Origin: Rosa chinensis
Lineage: Eukaryota; Streptophyta; Magnoliopsida; Rosales; Rosaceae
Assembly (NCBI RefSeq): GCF_002994745.2
Contig: NW_020126817.1
Span: 124,001 to 188,000, forward strand
DNA: 64,000 bases
Reading direction: 5' to 3'
The number at the start of each line of letters is the position of its first letter. Positions within the stretch are counted from its first letter, which is position 1. This document shows, piece after piece, positions 23,513 to 34,648 of the stretch. The notes under the pieces are model-generated. The model made no database searches, was not told where the DNA came from, and worked only from the letters and a program-made list of their open reading frames with translations. A program made the translations under genes and the position numbers.

Positions 23513-25814
23513 TGATGCGCTAAAAGCAAGCGCATAATTTAACCCTGAAATGTCATTAGTAGTATAAGTAAATAGGGATCGTTCTATTCCGGGGATTGAG
23601 GGTACACCTGTCATTATCAAACAATTAAACAATTAAAATTAAAACAAAGTATAATATTTACAAAAATATAACAAAATATAAACATATTTACGAAAAAGGG
23701 GGGATTTTTGGTTTTTTGGTTTCTAGTTCGAAAATAAAATCCAAGTTAAGAAATAATTAAAATGCAAAAACATAAAAATACAAATGGAATGTAGGAACAA
23801 AGATCAAAGTCGAAACTCATGATTAAAATCAATTCAAATTCATCATTGTTCATCATAGTCATGCAAGAGGAGTTGATCATGTGAAACGTTCAAAAGCAAA
23901 CAATTTCCCATATTTTACTTTCAATGCTAATTAACCTAAGCGAAAGCACCTAGATTAATCCTATCAAACATGCAATCAAACCCTAGAAAGCTAGTCAATC
24001 ATGTCATGTTTAACGCATTAAGCACCTAGAAAGGCTATCAACTCAAATGTGCAACTTAGTATGAAAAAGTCCACCTAATTGCAATCTTCTTTGATTAAAT
24101 TCGGTTTTTGTACAAAACCTTTACTACTTTGATTTAAGTTTACACAAAACGAAAAGTCGATTTCTTGTTCTTAAACCTAGCACCAATTATATCAAAACCC
24201 TAAGTGTTTGCAACCACATAAGATTAAAATATAAAAGTTATCTATAGAGCAAATTTAATCAAACACTCACACAAAAGCAACCATAAATCACAATATATGA
24301 ATCTGAAAATCAACAATTAATCATAAAATTTCAGAAATCAACAATTGTTCAAACATATGTGTCAACTAGGGCATAACCAACGAAAATTACAAAGCAAAGG
24401 TTACAAGGAGAATCGGATTACACCGTGATGAAGATGAGATGAATGAAGTGATGAATGGTCTCTTGAATTTCGAAAGCAATCTTCAAGGATGGTGATGGAT
24501 GATGTGCACGGCTTGACCTCTTCTTCCTTGGCCTTGCTTGAACTTCGTGGTTGCCCTAGAGAATGGAGAAGAACACGGCTAAACTAGAGAGAGTTTTCTG
24601 ATTTTTTTTCAAAGTGTAGAATGCAGACGAGAGGAACCCCAAACGTTGAGAAGAGGGGAGATTATATAGGGGACTTCCTCCTTGCTCTCCAAGCCGTGTA
24701 AACCTTATAGAATTAATCTGAAAATTCCACATAATCTCCTCCAATAATATCTTGCCAAATAAGCCCTATGAGGTGGTTCAACCAATCACAAAATTCCATT
24801 TAATTCCCTAACAATCTTGGCCGAAATTCCCTTGATAATATTCTGATTTTATACTTTAAATTCGGCCAAAATTCATTTAGGGAATATAGGAATGTATCTA
24901 GACTTCTTTTGAGCTTTTCTTGGTCTCCACCTTTTTCTCTTTCCTTTTATTTCTCCCTTGAATCTCTCTTGCCGAATTCTCTAGGGTTTTCTTTTGATTC
25001 CCTTGTTTTTCTCTTGGCATTGGACGGCAAACTCTCTAGGGTAAGTCCCCAAGTATATTTTCTTTCCATAAAAATTACCCTAGAAAATCTCAACCGAAAT
25101 TCTCTTTGATAATTCTGATTTTCCACGCCATTTTCCTTGTTTCTCTCTCCTTTTGGACGGCAACAACATCCCTAGGGTTTCACTTGCGTCACAAACCCTA
25201 AATGTATGGGCTTCATGGGCCCTTGATCCAATTTGCCGAAAATCCAATGAGTCTTGAGAGTTCTTGGGCCTTGTTGCTTCAACTTCAAGCCTTGTCACCT
25301 TCCAACGTCATAACACTTCATTTTTCCATTTCTTTTTCATGATAACGTTGGAAACTTCATAGGTAAGCTTTCCTCCTTTTCGCAGGGTTTCCTGGTTGGA
25401 CCAGGAAAACTTCTTTTCTTCATTTCTGCTCATTTCTGTGGCTCATTGTTCTTCATCTTTCCTCCCCTTGACTTTCGCAAGCTCCTCTTTCCATTTGTGA
25501 GTTCATTTCCACTTTTTAGCTCGGAGGTCCTGAAAATAGAAACTAATAAGAAAAATAGAAACTTTCCTAAAATGAAAAATGGCAACTTTCCTAAACTGAA
25601 AATGGGAAACTTTCTAGAAATGAAAAATAGAAACTACTGAAAATGGAAACTTACTAAAAATGATAAATAGAAACTACAAAAATAGAAACTTTCTACAAAT
25701 AGGAACTTTCCCAATCAAAGAATGGAAACTTTCCTAAACAGGGTTTTATTAAGGAAATAACGCAGAAAATGCAGGGAAATGCAAGTAAGACGTCGCATTA
25801 AAATGCTCCTATCA
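23513..25814 (-). repeat. 5' LTR of B (2,302 bp)
   Basis: It matches 18300-20604. Visible differences are three 1-bp indels (in TATAAAGTAAA, GGTTTTCTA and AAGAAAATAA) and one C/T (AAATCCAAG versus AAATCTAAG). The TTTCCTGGT/ACCAGGAAA IR is at 25388-25408. Confidence 0.95.
24662..24669 (-). promoter_or_regulatory. TATA box in B 5' LTR
   Basis: The sense strand reads CCCCTATATAATC, a canonical TATATAA. The presence of an intact promoter, PBS and PPT fits recent mobility despite the lack of coding sequence. Confidence 0.68.
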
Positions 25815-26722
25815 TAAATTGTATGGGGGAGAGGAACCTCTCTCAACGTCAAAGAGGTGGGTATATATAGGAGCATGGCTAGGATTCACAAAGCAATCAG
25901 AAATTTCCACATAGCTTCCACCAATAGGAATTCGCCAAGTAAGCTTTGTGATGTGGTCCAACCAATCATAGAATGCCAAGTAAGCCTTGTGATGTGTTCC
26001 AACCAATCATAATTCTCTCAAATACCTCCCTAATATTTAATTGCCGAATTTCCTTGAAATTATTCTGATTTTCTTCATGAATTTCGGCCAACATTCCTTT
26101 AGGGAATTTAGGGATGAATCTAGACGCCTTTTTAGCTTTTCCTTGGTGCACACATATTTTCCTTCAATAAATATCTCCCTTGAATCTCTCTTGGCGTCAT
26201 CTCCTTGATTATTTCTGATTTTCACGTTGGCAATCACACCAAATTATTCCTCCAACAATATTTCTTTCCATAAAAGTCTCCCAAGAAAATCTCTCCTTGA
26301 AATCCTCAATCAATCATCTTCAATTCCCACGTTGTCACCTTGTTTTTCCTTAAGTATTACACGGCAAATTTAATCCCCAAGGAAAATATATTTTCCTTTT
26401 TAAAAAAAAACTCTTCCTTGATTCTCTCCTTGCCATGTCATCTTCATGAAACTTCTCGTTCCATTTATGAACTCAATTCAGCTTATTTATTCCAAAAACC
26501 TGAAAATAGAAGCTTTCTAAAATAAGAAATGGAAACTTTCTTAAACTAAAATGGAAACTTTCTAAAAATGGAAAATAGAAACTACAAAACGGAAACTTTC
26601 TACAATTAGGAACTTTCCCATTCGAAGAATGGAAACTTTCCTAAACAGAGTTTTATTAAGGAAATAACGCAGAAAATATAGGGAAATAACAGTTAAAACG
26701 TCGCATTAAAAAGCTCCTATCA
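25815..26722 (-). repeat. 3' LTR of C, U3 segment right of B
   Basis: It resumes with the duplicated TAAAT, then TGTATGGGGGAGAGG. The uninterrupted form is seen in LTR G at 63033-63052. It ends GCTCCTATCA at 26722. A TATA box is at 25861-25870 (sense CTATATATAC), and the IR TTGCCGAATTTCC/AATTTCGGCCAA lies at about 26041-26092. A minisatellite of GAAACTTTC units occupies about 26500-26645. Confidence 0.9.
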
Positions 26723-28112
26723 AATTCCCCCACACTTAGCTTTTGCTAGTCCCTTAGCAAAATGACACAAAGACTCAACTAAGACTCAACGAAAATTTAA
26801 AGACTCTACACAAACAATGACTCTACTGCCCTTCAACTTTTTGTCTCAGCAATCTCTTACTTTCATAACACCAAGATTAGCACTCAACCAAGAATCAATG
26901 TTTAAGCATTCGAGAGTTGATTAAAACATGTAATCCACACATACACAAGTAGGACTTGGTTTGTCAGAATGGTGATGGGGTTAAGCTCAGCATGCTTCAG
27001 ACAAGTATGATTCATATCCTCACCAGGTATATCCACTCTTTCTTCTCTCAGATCATGGCAATGCTTAAAAGCTTATACACTCAAGTATATGTGAAAGATA
27101 GCAAGTACATCACATATCATATGAAATGAAAGCACATGTATATATTTTTCTAAGATCTCATGAAAGATACCAACTACTTGCACAGATGGACCCAAGCCAT
27201 AGGTTCAACTCTTGTAACTCATCTCCACAGATCAAAGGCTGTCCCATCTTAAGGATCAAGAAGGTCTTCTCAAAGGTTGTAATTGGGCCATGGCTCAAGG
27301 TTTTAAGAAATGAAAGGTAAGGAATTTAACAAAGTGTCCAAAAAACCTAGCAGAGCTCATGTAGATGTAGAGACTTCTAGAAATCCACCAAGGCATAGCA
27401 AAAATGTCACTTCCCATAGAGGTTTTATAAAAGGGCCTAATGTCTTCATGTTGGGCCCTAACTTCACTCTAAACTTCCTTTGAACTCTAGTGAATTGGAC
27501 AAAGGCCAAATTTTTGTAATGGGCCTTCAATTCAAAACAAACTCCAAACTCACCAAGTATGGGGGACTAAAATCCATAGACTTATTTTTCTTTCCTTCCT
27601 TTTTCTTTCTAGCCGTGTAAATTTTTTCTTTTTTTTTTTCTTTTTTTTTACGGCTCCACATATATTTTTCCATGGACAAGTCTACCCCCACACTTGAACT
27701 TTCACCTCTTCTCAATCTTCATTCTCAGTGCCAAATCCTTAAGTAAAGTCCCAAAAGATAGCTCCACTAAGTTTTTAGAACAAAGGGTAAGAGTGTAGCT
27801 ATACTAATGTTCAGGGTTAAGGATTTTAAGGGTGATGAAAGAAAAGGCTTAATGTAGGCTCAAAAGGTTTATCTAGGGGAGTCCCACGACGGGCACAATT
27901 AAGGACACAGGTTTGTTTGGCAATGGTGGTAATTCCTAGGTTGCCTCTATCCCTTCCAGAATCAGGGCCATGTATTGATAAACGTCTCAACAAGCACAAG
28001 AGCGAATTCTAGCATTCTCTAGTCCATCAAACTTAATCTATGGCAAGCAGTCAATCAACATGAAAGAATAATGAGATCATCAAAACATCGCCAAGAAAAT
28101 AAGAATATATTT

Positions 28113-28228
28113 TTCATTTCTCTCCAAGAAAAAGGGACATGGCTCAAATATCTCACATGGCTTTATGAATTTCATTTCTCTCCAAGAAAAAGGGACATGG
28201 CTCAAATATCTCACATGGCTTTATGAAT
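28113..28228 (-). repeat. 58-bp perfect tandem duplication in C
   Basis: The unit beginning TTCATTTCTCTCCAAG is present at 28113-28170 and again at 28171-28228. B and the other elements have one copy. It arose within C or its immediate parent. Confidence 0.92.
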
Positions 28229-29781
28229 CAAAACTTATCTTAACATGCTCATATTCTGTACCAAGGTCACGAGATCCATATCCACTACACATGCATACAT
28301 TTTTCATATATCTCAATTAACCAAAGAATACCATTTAAAAATCATCTCAATCTTGTGATCCTCTCTTAGCCATAATTTCGGAGATATAAGCTCATCCTAG
28401 ACAGTTGAAAGGGCATCCTATGACTCAAAAATAAAAACAAAAGACTAAGACTCAATAAATAAAAGCAACAATATTTTTTTTTTTTGACATTTTTCCAATT
28501 TTTTTTTGTATTTTCCAATATATATATGACTCAAAATAAAAGACAAAAATATAAATCCCTTCCCCCACACTTAAATATTGCATTGTCCTCAATGTAATCA
28601 ATCATAAGCATGCAATGAAACGATTAAGCATATAGGAAAGAAATTTACGAAAACAAAAACAAAAGAGGAAAATTGAAAAATAAAAGAAATAGGGAAGGAG
28701 AAAGCAAATCTGTGTTTGTAGACTCCTTCACAATTGCTTCTGAATTGGGTTGCCTCCCAAGCAGCGCTTGAGTTTAACGTCTTTCAGCCAGACGGTAGCT
28801 CCATTAATTAAAGTTAGTGACTATAATTAACAAAGAAATACAAATTAAATAAACAAGTAACTATGAATTACAAACTACATGTATAATTAGCAAGTATATT
28901 GTACATAATTTCTCACACAGGACACAAGTTAAGTACACAAGTGAGTAAAAAAAAAAAAACACGAAAAATATTTACACAAGTGTTTTTTTTTTTTTTTTAC
29001 GAAATTAAGTACAATTATTTACATTCTTTCCTTTTCTTTACAATTATTTTCAACACTTAGGTACGGGAACATGGAGTCTCGATGTGCAATGAGACTGAAA
29101 CAGCTACCCTTTTCAAGACTATGTTTAATCCAATATACCTTAGTGAATCACAATATTTTCTTTTGTTATAAATACCATTGATTTCGAATTAAATTCCAAG
29201 TGGTAAATCAAGAGGACGTGCGGCCCAAGTATAGTCATCTAGACACAAAGTCCCTCCTACATCCTTTGGGCAACCTTACTAAAATGGCCAGGTAGGAGAG
29301 GACGAACACGAGAGGCAGAATCCATTTTGGCATGAGCTACTCCCACAATGTGGTTTAGGCCCATTTGTAAGCACTTCTGAATTCAAGAACCAGTCATGAG
29401 CGTTGTCCCCTTCCTAGACACCATCCCACATAGGCTATACTTACTTGGATGAAAAAGGTCCTAAGTGTGAAGACAGTTCAATGAATGTTAATAAAGGCCG
29501 CCCTCAACCTTAAGAGACCTGAACTAGGTACCAATAAGGGGTTTAGGCCAATATTAATAAACACGACTTCACCTATTCCTTCTTTAATTTACAACTCACA
29601 ATTAAAATTCGTATTCAATAATATAAATAACAACCTAAGTAATTAATTAACTAATTAACTAATTAACTAACAATTAAGAAAATGACAAACAATTAACAAG
29701 TAAAATTATTATTAATTTTTTTTTTTCGAAGACAACATAAATAAACAAAACAAATATTCACATATTTAACAAGTGATTTTT

Positions 29782-29802
29782 CAATCCCCGGCAACGGCGC
29801 CA
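29782..29802 (-). promoter_or_regulatory. tRNA-Asp primer-binding site of C
   Basis: The plus strand CAATCCCCGGCAACGGCGCC lies 5 nt from the LTR edge at 29808. It is complementary to the tRNA-Asp 3' end on the sense strand. Confidence 0.94.
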
Positions 29803-29807
29803 AAAAT

Positions 29808-30674
29808 TGATGCGGCTAAAAAGCAAGCGCATAATTTAACCCTGAAATGTCATTAGTAGTACGTAATAAATAGGGATCGTTCTATTCCGGGGATTGAGGG
29901 TACACCTGTCATTGTCAAACAATTAAACAATTAAAATAAAAACAAAGTATAATATTTACAAAGATATAACAAAATATATACATATTTACGAAAAGGGGGG
30001 ATTTTGTTTTTGGTTTTTCGAAAATAAAACTAAGTTAACAAAACAATTAAAATGCAAAAACATAAAAATACGAATGGAATGAGAGAACAAAAATCAAAAC
30101 CGAAACTTATGATTAAAATTGATTCAAACCCTAATATTGTTCATCTAAGTCATGAGAAAGGAGTTGATCATGTGAAACATTCGAAAGCAAATGATTTCCC
30201 ATATTTTACTTTTCAATGCTAATTAACCTAAGCGAAAGCACCTAGATCAATCCTATCAAACATGCAATCAAACCCTAGAAAGCTAGTCAATCATGTCATG
30301 TTTAACGCATTACACATAGAGAAAGGCTATCAACTCAAGTGTACAACTTAGTATGGAAAAGTCCACCTAATTGCAATCCTCGTTAATTAAATTCGATCTT
30401 CGTACAAAACCTTTACTACTTTGATTCAAGTTTACACAAAACGAAAAGTCGATTTCATGTTCTTAAACCTAGCACCAATTATATCGAAACCCTAAGTGTT
30501 TGCAACCACATAAGATTAAAATACAAAAGTTATCTATAACGCAAATTTAATTAAACAAACCCACATAAGCAACTCTCGAATCACAATAATATGAATCTGA
30601 AAATTCTCAATTAATCATAAAAATTCCAGAAATTAATATTTGTTCAAACACATATGTCAACTAGTTCATAACCA
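29808..30674 (-). repeat. 5' LTR of C, segment left of D
   Basis: It starts TGATGCGGC and contains the U5 CAATCCCCGG block on the sense strand. It breaks at 30674 where D begins. The uninterrupted form CATAACCAACGAAAT is seen at 18044-18058, so AACCA (30670-30674) is the likely D target duplication. The remainder of this LTR should lie beyond the right end of the window. Confidence 0.9.
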
Positions 30675-32978
30675 TGATAGGAGCATTTTAATGCGACGTT
30701 TTACTTGTTTTTCCCTGCATTTTCTGCGTTATTTCCTTAATAAAACCCTGTTTAGGAAAGTTTCCATTCTTTGATTGGGAAAGTTCCTATTTGTAGAAAG
30801 TTTCTATTTTTGTAGTTTCTATTTATCATTTTTAGAAAGTTTCCCATTTTCAGTTTAGGAAAGTTGCCATTTTTCATTTTAGGAAAGTTTCTATTTTTCT
30901 TACTAGTTTCTATTTTCAGGTCCTTGTCACAAATGAGCTGAAACGAGCTCACAAATGGAGAGAGAAGCTAGCCAACGTTGGAGGGAGACAAGATGAAGTA
31001 CAAAGGGAAGCACAAATGAGCAGAAATGAAGAAATGAAGCTTTCCTGGTCCAACCAGGAAACCCTGTCCAGAAAAGGAAAGCTTGCCAAAACAAGACTCT
31101 TGAGCCAACCATGAATGGAGATCGAATTAATGAAGTGACATGGCATGAGAGAAGCTTCTTGAAGACTCTAGACGATGACATGGCACAAAGGTGGCGCATG
31201 GAGGCCCAAGAACTCTCAAGACTTGTTGGATTTTCGGCAAATGGATCAAAAGCCCACAAAGCCCATGCAATTAGGGTTTGTGACGCAATGAAGAAACCCT
31301 AGATATGTTTGCCGTCCAAAATGAAGAGAGAAACAAGGAAAATGACGTGGAAAATCAGAAATTAAAAGGAGATTTTCTAGGGAGATTTTCTAGGGCTATT
31401 TTTATGGAAATTCATCAAGAGATAAACCCTAGAATATCTTTTGCCGTCCAAGCCAAGAGGAAAAGAAGGAAGTTGCCGTGTGAATTAAAAGAAAACCCTA
31501 GAGAATTCGGCAAGGAGATATTCAAGGGAGAAATAAAAGGAAAGAGAAAAAGGTGGAGACCAAGAAAAGCTCAAAAGAAGTCTAGATACATTCCTTAATT
31601 CCCTAAAGGAAGTTTGGCCGAATTGAACTACAAAAATCAGAATTATATCAAGGGAATTTCGGCAAGATTATTTAGGGAATTAATATTGGAATTTTGTGAT
31701 TGGTTGCACCACCTCATAGGGCTTATGTGGCAAGCTATCATTGGAGGAAACTATGTGGCATTTTCAGATTAATCCCATAGAAAATAAAGAAGAAATACAC
31801 GGCTTGGAGACCAAGTTGGCCGTCCCCTATATATCCTCCTCTTCTCTCAACGTCAGGGAGTTCCACACTTTTGCATTTACACTTTGAGAAAAAAATCAGA
31901 AACTCTCTCTAGCCTAGCCGTGCTCTTCTCCATCCTCTAGGGCAACCACGAAGTGCAAGCAAGGCCAAGGAAGAAGAGGACAAGCCGTGCACATCATCCA
32001 TCACCATCCTTGAAGATTGCTTTCGAAATTCAAGAGACCATTCATCACTTCATTCATCTCATCTTCATCACGGTGTAATCCGATTCTCCTTGTAACCTTT
32101 GCTTTGATTTTCGTTGGTTTTGCCTTAGTTGACACATATGTATGAACAAGTGTTGTTTTCTGAAATTTTATGATTAATTGTTAATTTTCAGATTCATATA
32201 TTGCGATTTATGGTTGCTTTTGTGTGAGTGTTTGATTAAATTTGCATGATAGAAATCTTTTGTATGATAATCTTGAATGGTTCGAAACATTTAGGGTTTT
32301 TATGTGAATGTTGCTACGAATTCGAGAACATGGATCAACTTTTTGGTTTTGTGTTCTTGAATCGATAAGTAGTAAAGGTTTTGTACAAAAACCGAGTTTA
32401 ATCAAAGAAGATTGCAATTAGGTGGACTTTTTCATACTAAGTTGCACATTTGAGTTGATAGCCTTTCTAGGTGCTTAATGCATTAAACATGACATGATTG
32501 ACTAGCTTTCTAGGGTTTGATTGCATGTTTGATAGAATTAATCTAGGTGCTTTCGCTTAGGTTAATTAGCATTGAAAGTAAAATATGGGAAATTGTTTGC
32601 TTTTGAACGTTTCACATGATCAACTCCTCTTGCATGACTATGATGAACAATGATGAACTTGAATCAATTTTAATCATGAGTTTCGAATTTGATCTTTGTT
32701 CTTGCATCCCATTTGTATTTTTATGTTTTTGCATTTTAATTATTTTCTTAACTTAGTTTAATTTTCGAAAACCAAAAATCAAAAATCCCCCCTTTTTCGT
32801 AAATATGTATATATTTTGTTATATTTTTGTAAATATTATACTTTGTTTTAATTTTAATTGTTTGTTTGTCCTACAATGACAGGTGTACCCTCAATCCCCG
32901 GAATAGAACGATCCCTATTTACTTTATACTACTAATGACATTTCAGGGTTAAATTGGTCGCTCCCAAAAGCGACATCA
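30675..32978 (+). repeat. 5' LTR of D (2,304 bp)
   Basis: Runs from TGATAGGAGCATTTTAATGC to GCGACATCA. U3 contains the GGAAAGTTTC minisatellite (30757-30920), IR TTTCCTGGTCCAACCAGGAAA (31041-31061), telo-box motifs AAACCCTA (31294-31301, 31424-31431, 31493-31500) and TTAGGGTTT (31271-31279), and the bZIP-type TGACGTGG (31343-31350). The U5 block CAATCCCCGG is at 32892-32901 and the terminal hairpin at 32957-32974. Confidence 0.94.
31828..31834 (+). promoter_or_regulatory. TATA box in D 5' LTR
   Basis: CCCCTATATATCC lies about 1.15 kb into the LTR. Transcription would start near 31860, making R/U5 about 1.1 kb. The start is inferred from spacing. Confidence 0.66.
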
Positions 32979-32983
32979 ATTTT

Positions 32984-33004
32984 TGGCGCCGTTGCCGGGG
33001 ATTG
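32984..33004 (+). promoter_or_regulatory. tRNA-Asp primer-binding site of D
   Basis: TGGCGCCGTTGCCGGGGATT at 32984 is 5 nt downstream of the LTR end at 32978. About 19 nt match the tRNA-Asp 3' end. The distal CCGGGGATTG also pairs with CAATCCCCGG in U5. Confidence 0.95.
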
Positions 33005-33750
33005 AAAAATCATTTGCCATATTGTGAATATTTGTTTTGTATATTGTGACCGAAAGAAAAAAAAATTACTTGTTAATTATTTTGTAATTGTCGAAAATTA
33101 GTTAGTTAATTACTTAGGTTGTTATTTATATTGTTGAATACAAATTTTTATTGTAAGTTGTAAATTAAAGAAGGAATAGGTGAAGTCGTGTTTATTAATA
33201 TTGGCCTAAACCCCTTATTGGTACCTAGTTCAGGTCCCTTAAGGTTGAGGGCGGCCTTTATTAACATTCATTGAACTGTCTTCACACTTAGGACCTTTTA
33301 TATCCAAGTAAGTATAGCCTATGTGGGATGGTGTCTAGGAAGGGGACAACGCTCATGACGGGTTCTTGGATTCAGAAGTGCATGCAAATGGGCCTAAACC
33401 ACAATGTGGGAGTAGCTCATGCCAAAATGGATCCTACCTCTTGTGTTCGTCCTCCCCTACCTGGCCATTTCAGTAAGGTTGCCCAAAGGATGTAGGAGGG
33501 ACTTAGTGTCTAGACGACTATACTTGGGCCGCACGTCCTCTTGATTTACCGCTTGGAATTGAATTTGAAATAATGATATATATAACAAATGAAAATATTG
33601 TGATTCACTAAGGTATATTGGATTAAACATAGTCTTGAAAAGGGTAGCTGTTTCAGTCCCATTGCACATCGAGACTCCCTGTTCTCGTACCTAAGTGTTG
33701 AAAATAATTATAAAGAAAAGAAAAGAATGTAAATAATTGTACTTATTTTC

Positions 33751-33785
<35 letters not shown>

Positions 33786-34648
33786 AGAGTGTAAACGTTT
33801 GTTTGTTTGAAAGTTTTGTGTAAAATGCGAAAAGAAAAGAATTAATTGTAAATATTGTTAAGTCCTTAATTGTTATAAGTGTGTAAAATCGTATGAGTAG
33901 ATAAGGGCCCTTTTGTTAATATTGGCCTTAACCCTTCATTAGTGCCTTTCTAAGGTCCTATGAGGTTGAGGGCGGCTTTTATTAGCATTTGGAGAACTGT
34001 CTAACACATGAGTTCTTTTCAAGCTGAGTAAGGGGTATATAGGTGGTGTCTTAGGTTGAGACCCTGGGTGATGGGTTCAAATTGGATCTCAGAGATACTA
34101 TAGACTGTGCGTAAACCACAATGTGGGAGTAGCCAATAGGGGCCTAAACCTCAATGAGGGAGTAGCCTCCGTAGTGTCACCAAAATGAGTCCTCCCTCTC
34201 ACTTACCTCTTAATCTGGCCATCTAGCCTTCTGAAACAAAGGAAAGCGACTTATGTCTAGGCGACTATCCCTAGATCGTATCTCACCAATAGTAGTGGTT
34301 TCTATTGGGCTCGACTTACAACTTGTAATCAATTGAGATATTAACTTTATTTTGTAAAGATTATAAGATGCTTGAACATAACCTCCACTTGTAAATTGTG
34401 TTGTTTTGTACAATGTTATACTTGTATAAACTTCTTACGTGGTTTATTTGTGAAAAGATTGTGGATAGTTTGTAATTTATACTTCTCTTTATACTTGTAT
34501 AAATCATAAATAGTAAAGTCGTGAATAGTAACTTGTGAATAGTGACTCGTGAATAGTAAGGTTGATGTATAAATCACTAATTTGTAATTAACTCACTTTA
34601 TACTTTGCTAACTTCTTTGAATTTTGATGATGTTCAGGATTCCTATGA
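33005..34648 (+). other. 5' leader of D with two tandem structured modules
   Basis: Module 1 is at about 33174-33697 and module 2 at about 33901-34340. Both open with TTAATATTGGCCT..AACCC, followed by GAGGTTGAGGGCGG or AGGTTGAGGGCGG, TTATTA(A/G)CATT, GAACTGTCT, GGTGTCT, GTAAACCACAATGTGGGAGTAG or the like, and GGCGACTAT or CGACTAT. An A30 run (33753-33782) separates them. The last 250 bp before gag has CGTGAATAGTAA-type repeats (34515-34565). No conserved open frame was seen. Confidence 0.82.

Larger units (their letters stand above)
18300..25814 (-). mobile_element. Element B: complete non-autonomous LTR retrotransposon (7,515 bp)
   Basis: 3' LTR 18300-20604, PPT 20605-20620, internal region without coding sequence, PBS 23487-23507, 5' LTR 23513-25814, and the exact target duplication TAAAT at 18295-18299 and 25815-25819. 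The LTRs differ by one substitution and three 1-bp indels by my reading. The internal 2.9 kb joins the 3' noncoding region directly to leader module 1, with gag and pol absent. The junction (GCCAGACGG then TAAAGTAGTGACTAT) is shared with C, so B belongs to a propagating defective lineage. It must rely on proteins made by another element. Confidence 0.95.
26723..29807 (-). mobile_element. Element C internal region: non-autonomous, no gag or pol
   Basis: The PPT is at 26723-26738, and the conserved 3' noncoding region follows with PPT-like copies at 27683-27696 and 28558-28572, block GTCCCACGACGGGC at 27881-27894, and motif GGGTTGCCTCCC at 28747-28758. Leader module 1 occupies about 29054-29580, and the PBS is at 29782-29802. 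The coding deletion has the same junction as in B (CAGCCAGACGG then TTAAAGTTAGTGACTAT). A 58-bp tandem duplication at 28113-28228 is specific to C. The full C element also includes the LTR pieces at 17908-18299, 25815-26722 and 29808-30674 plus sequence outside the window. Confidence 0.9.
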
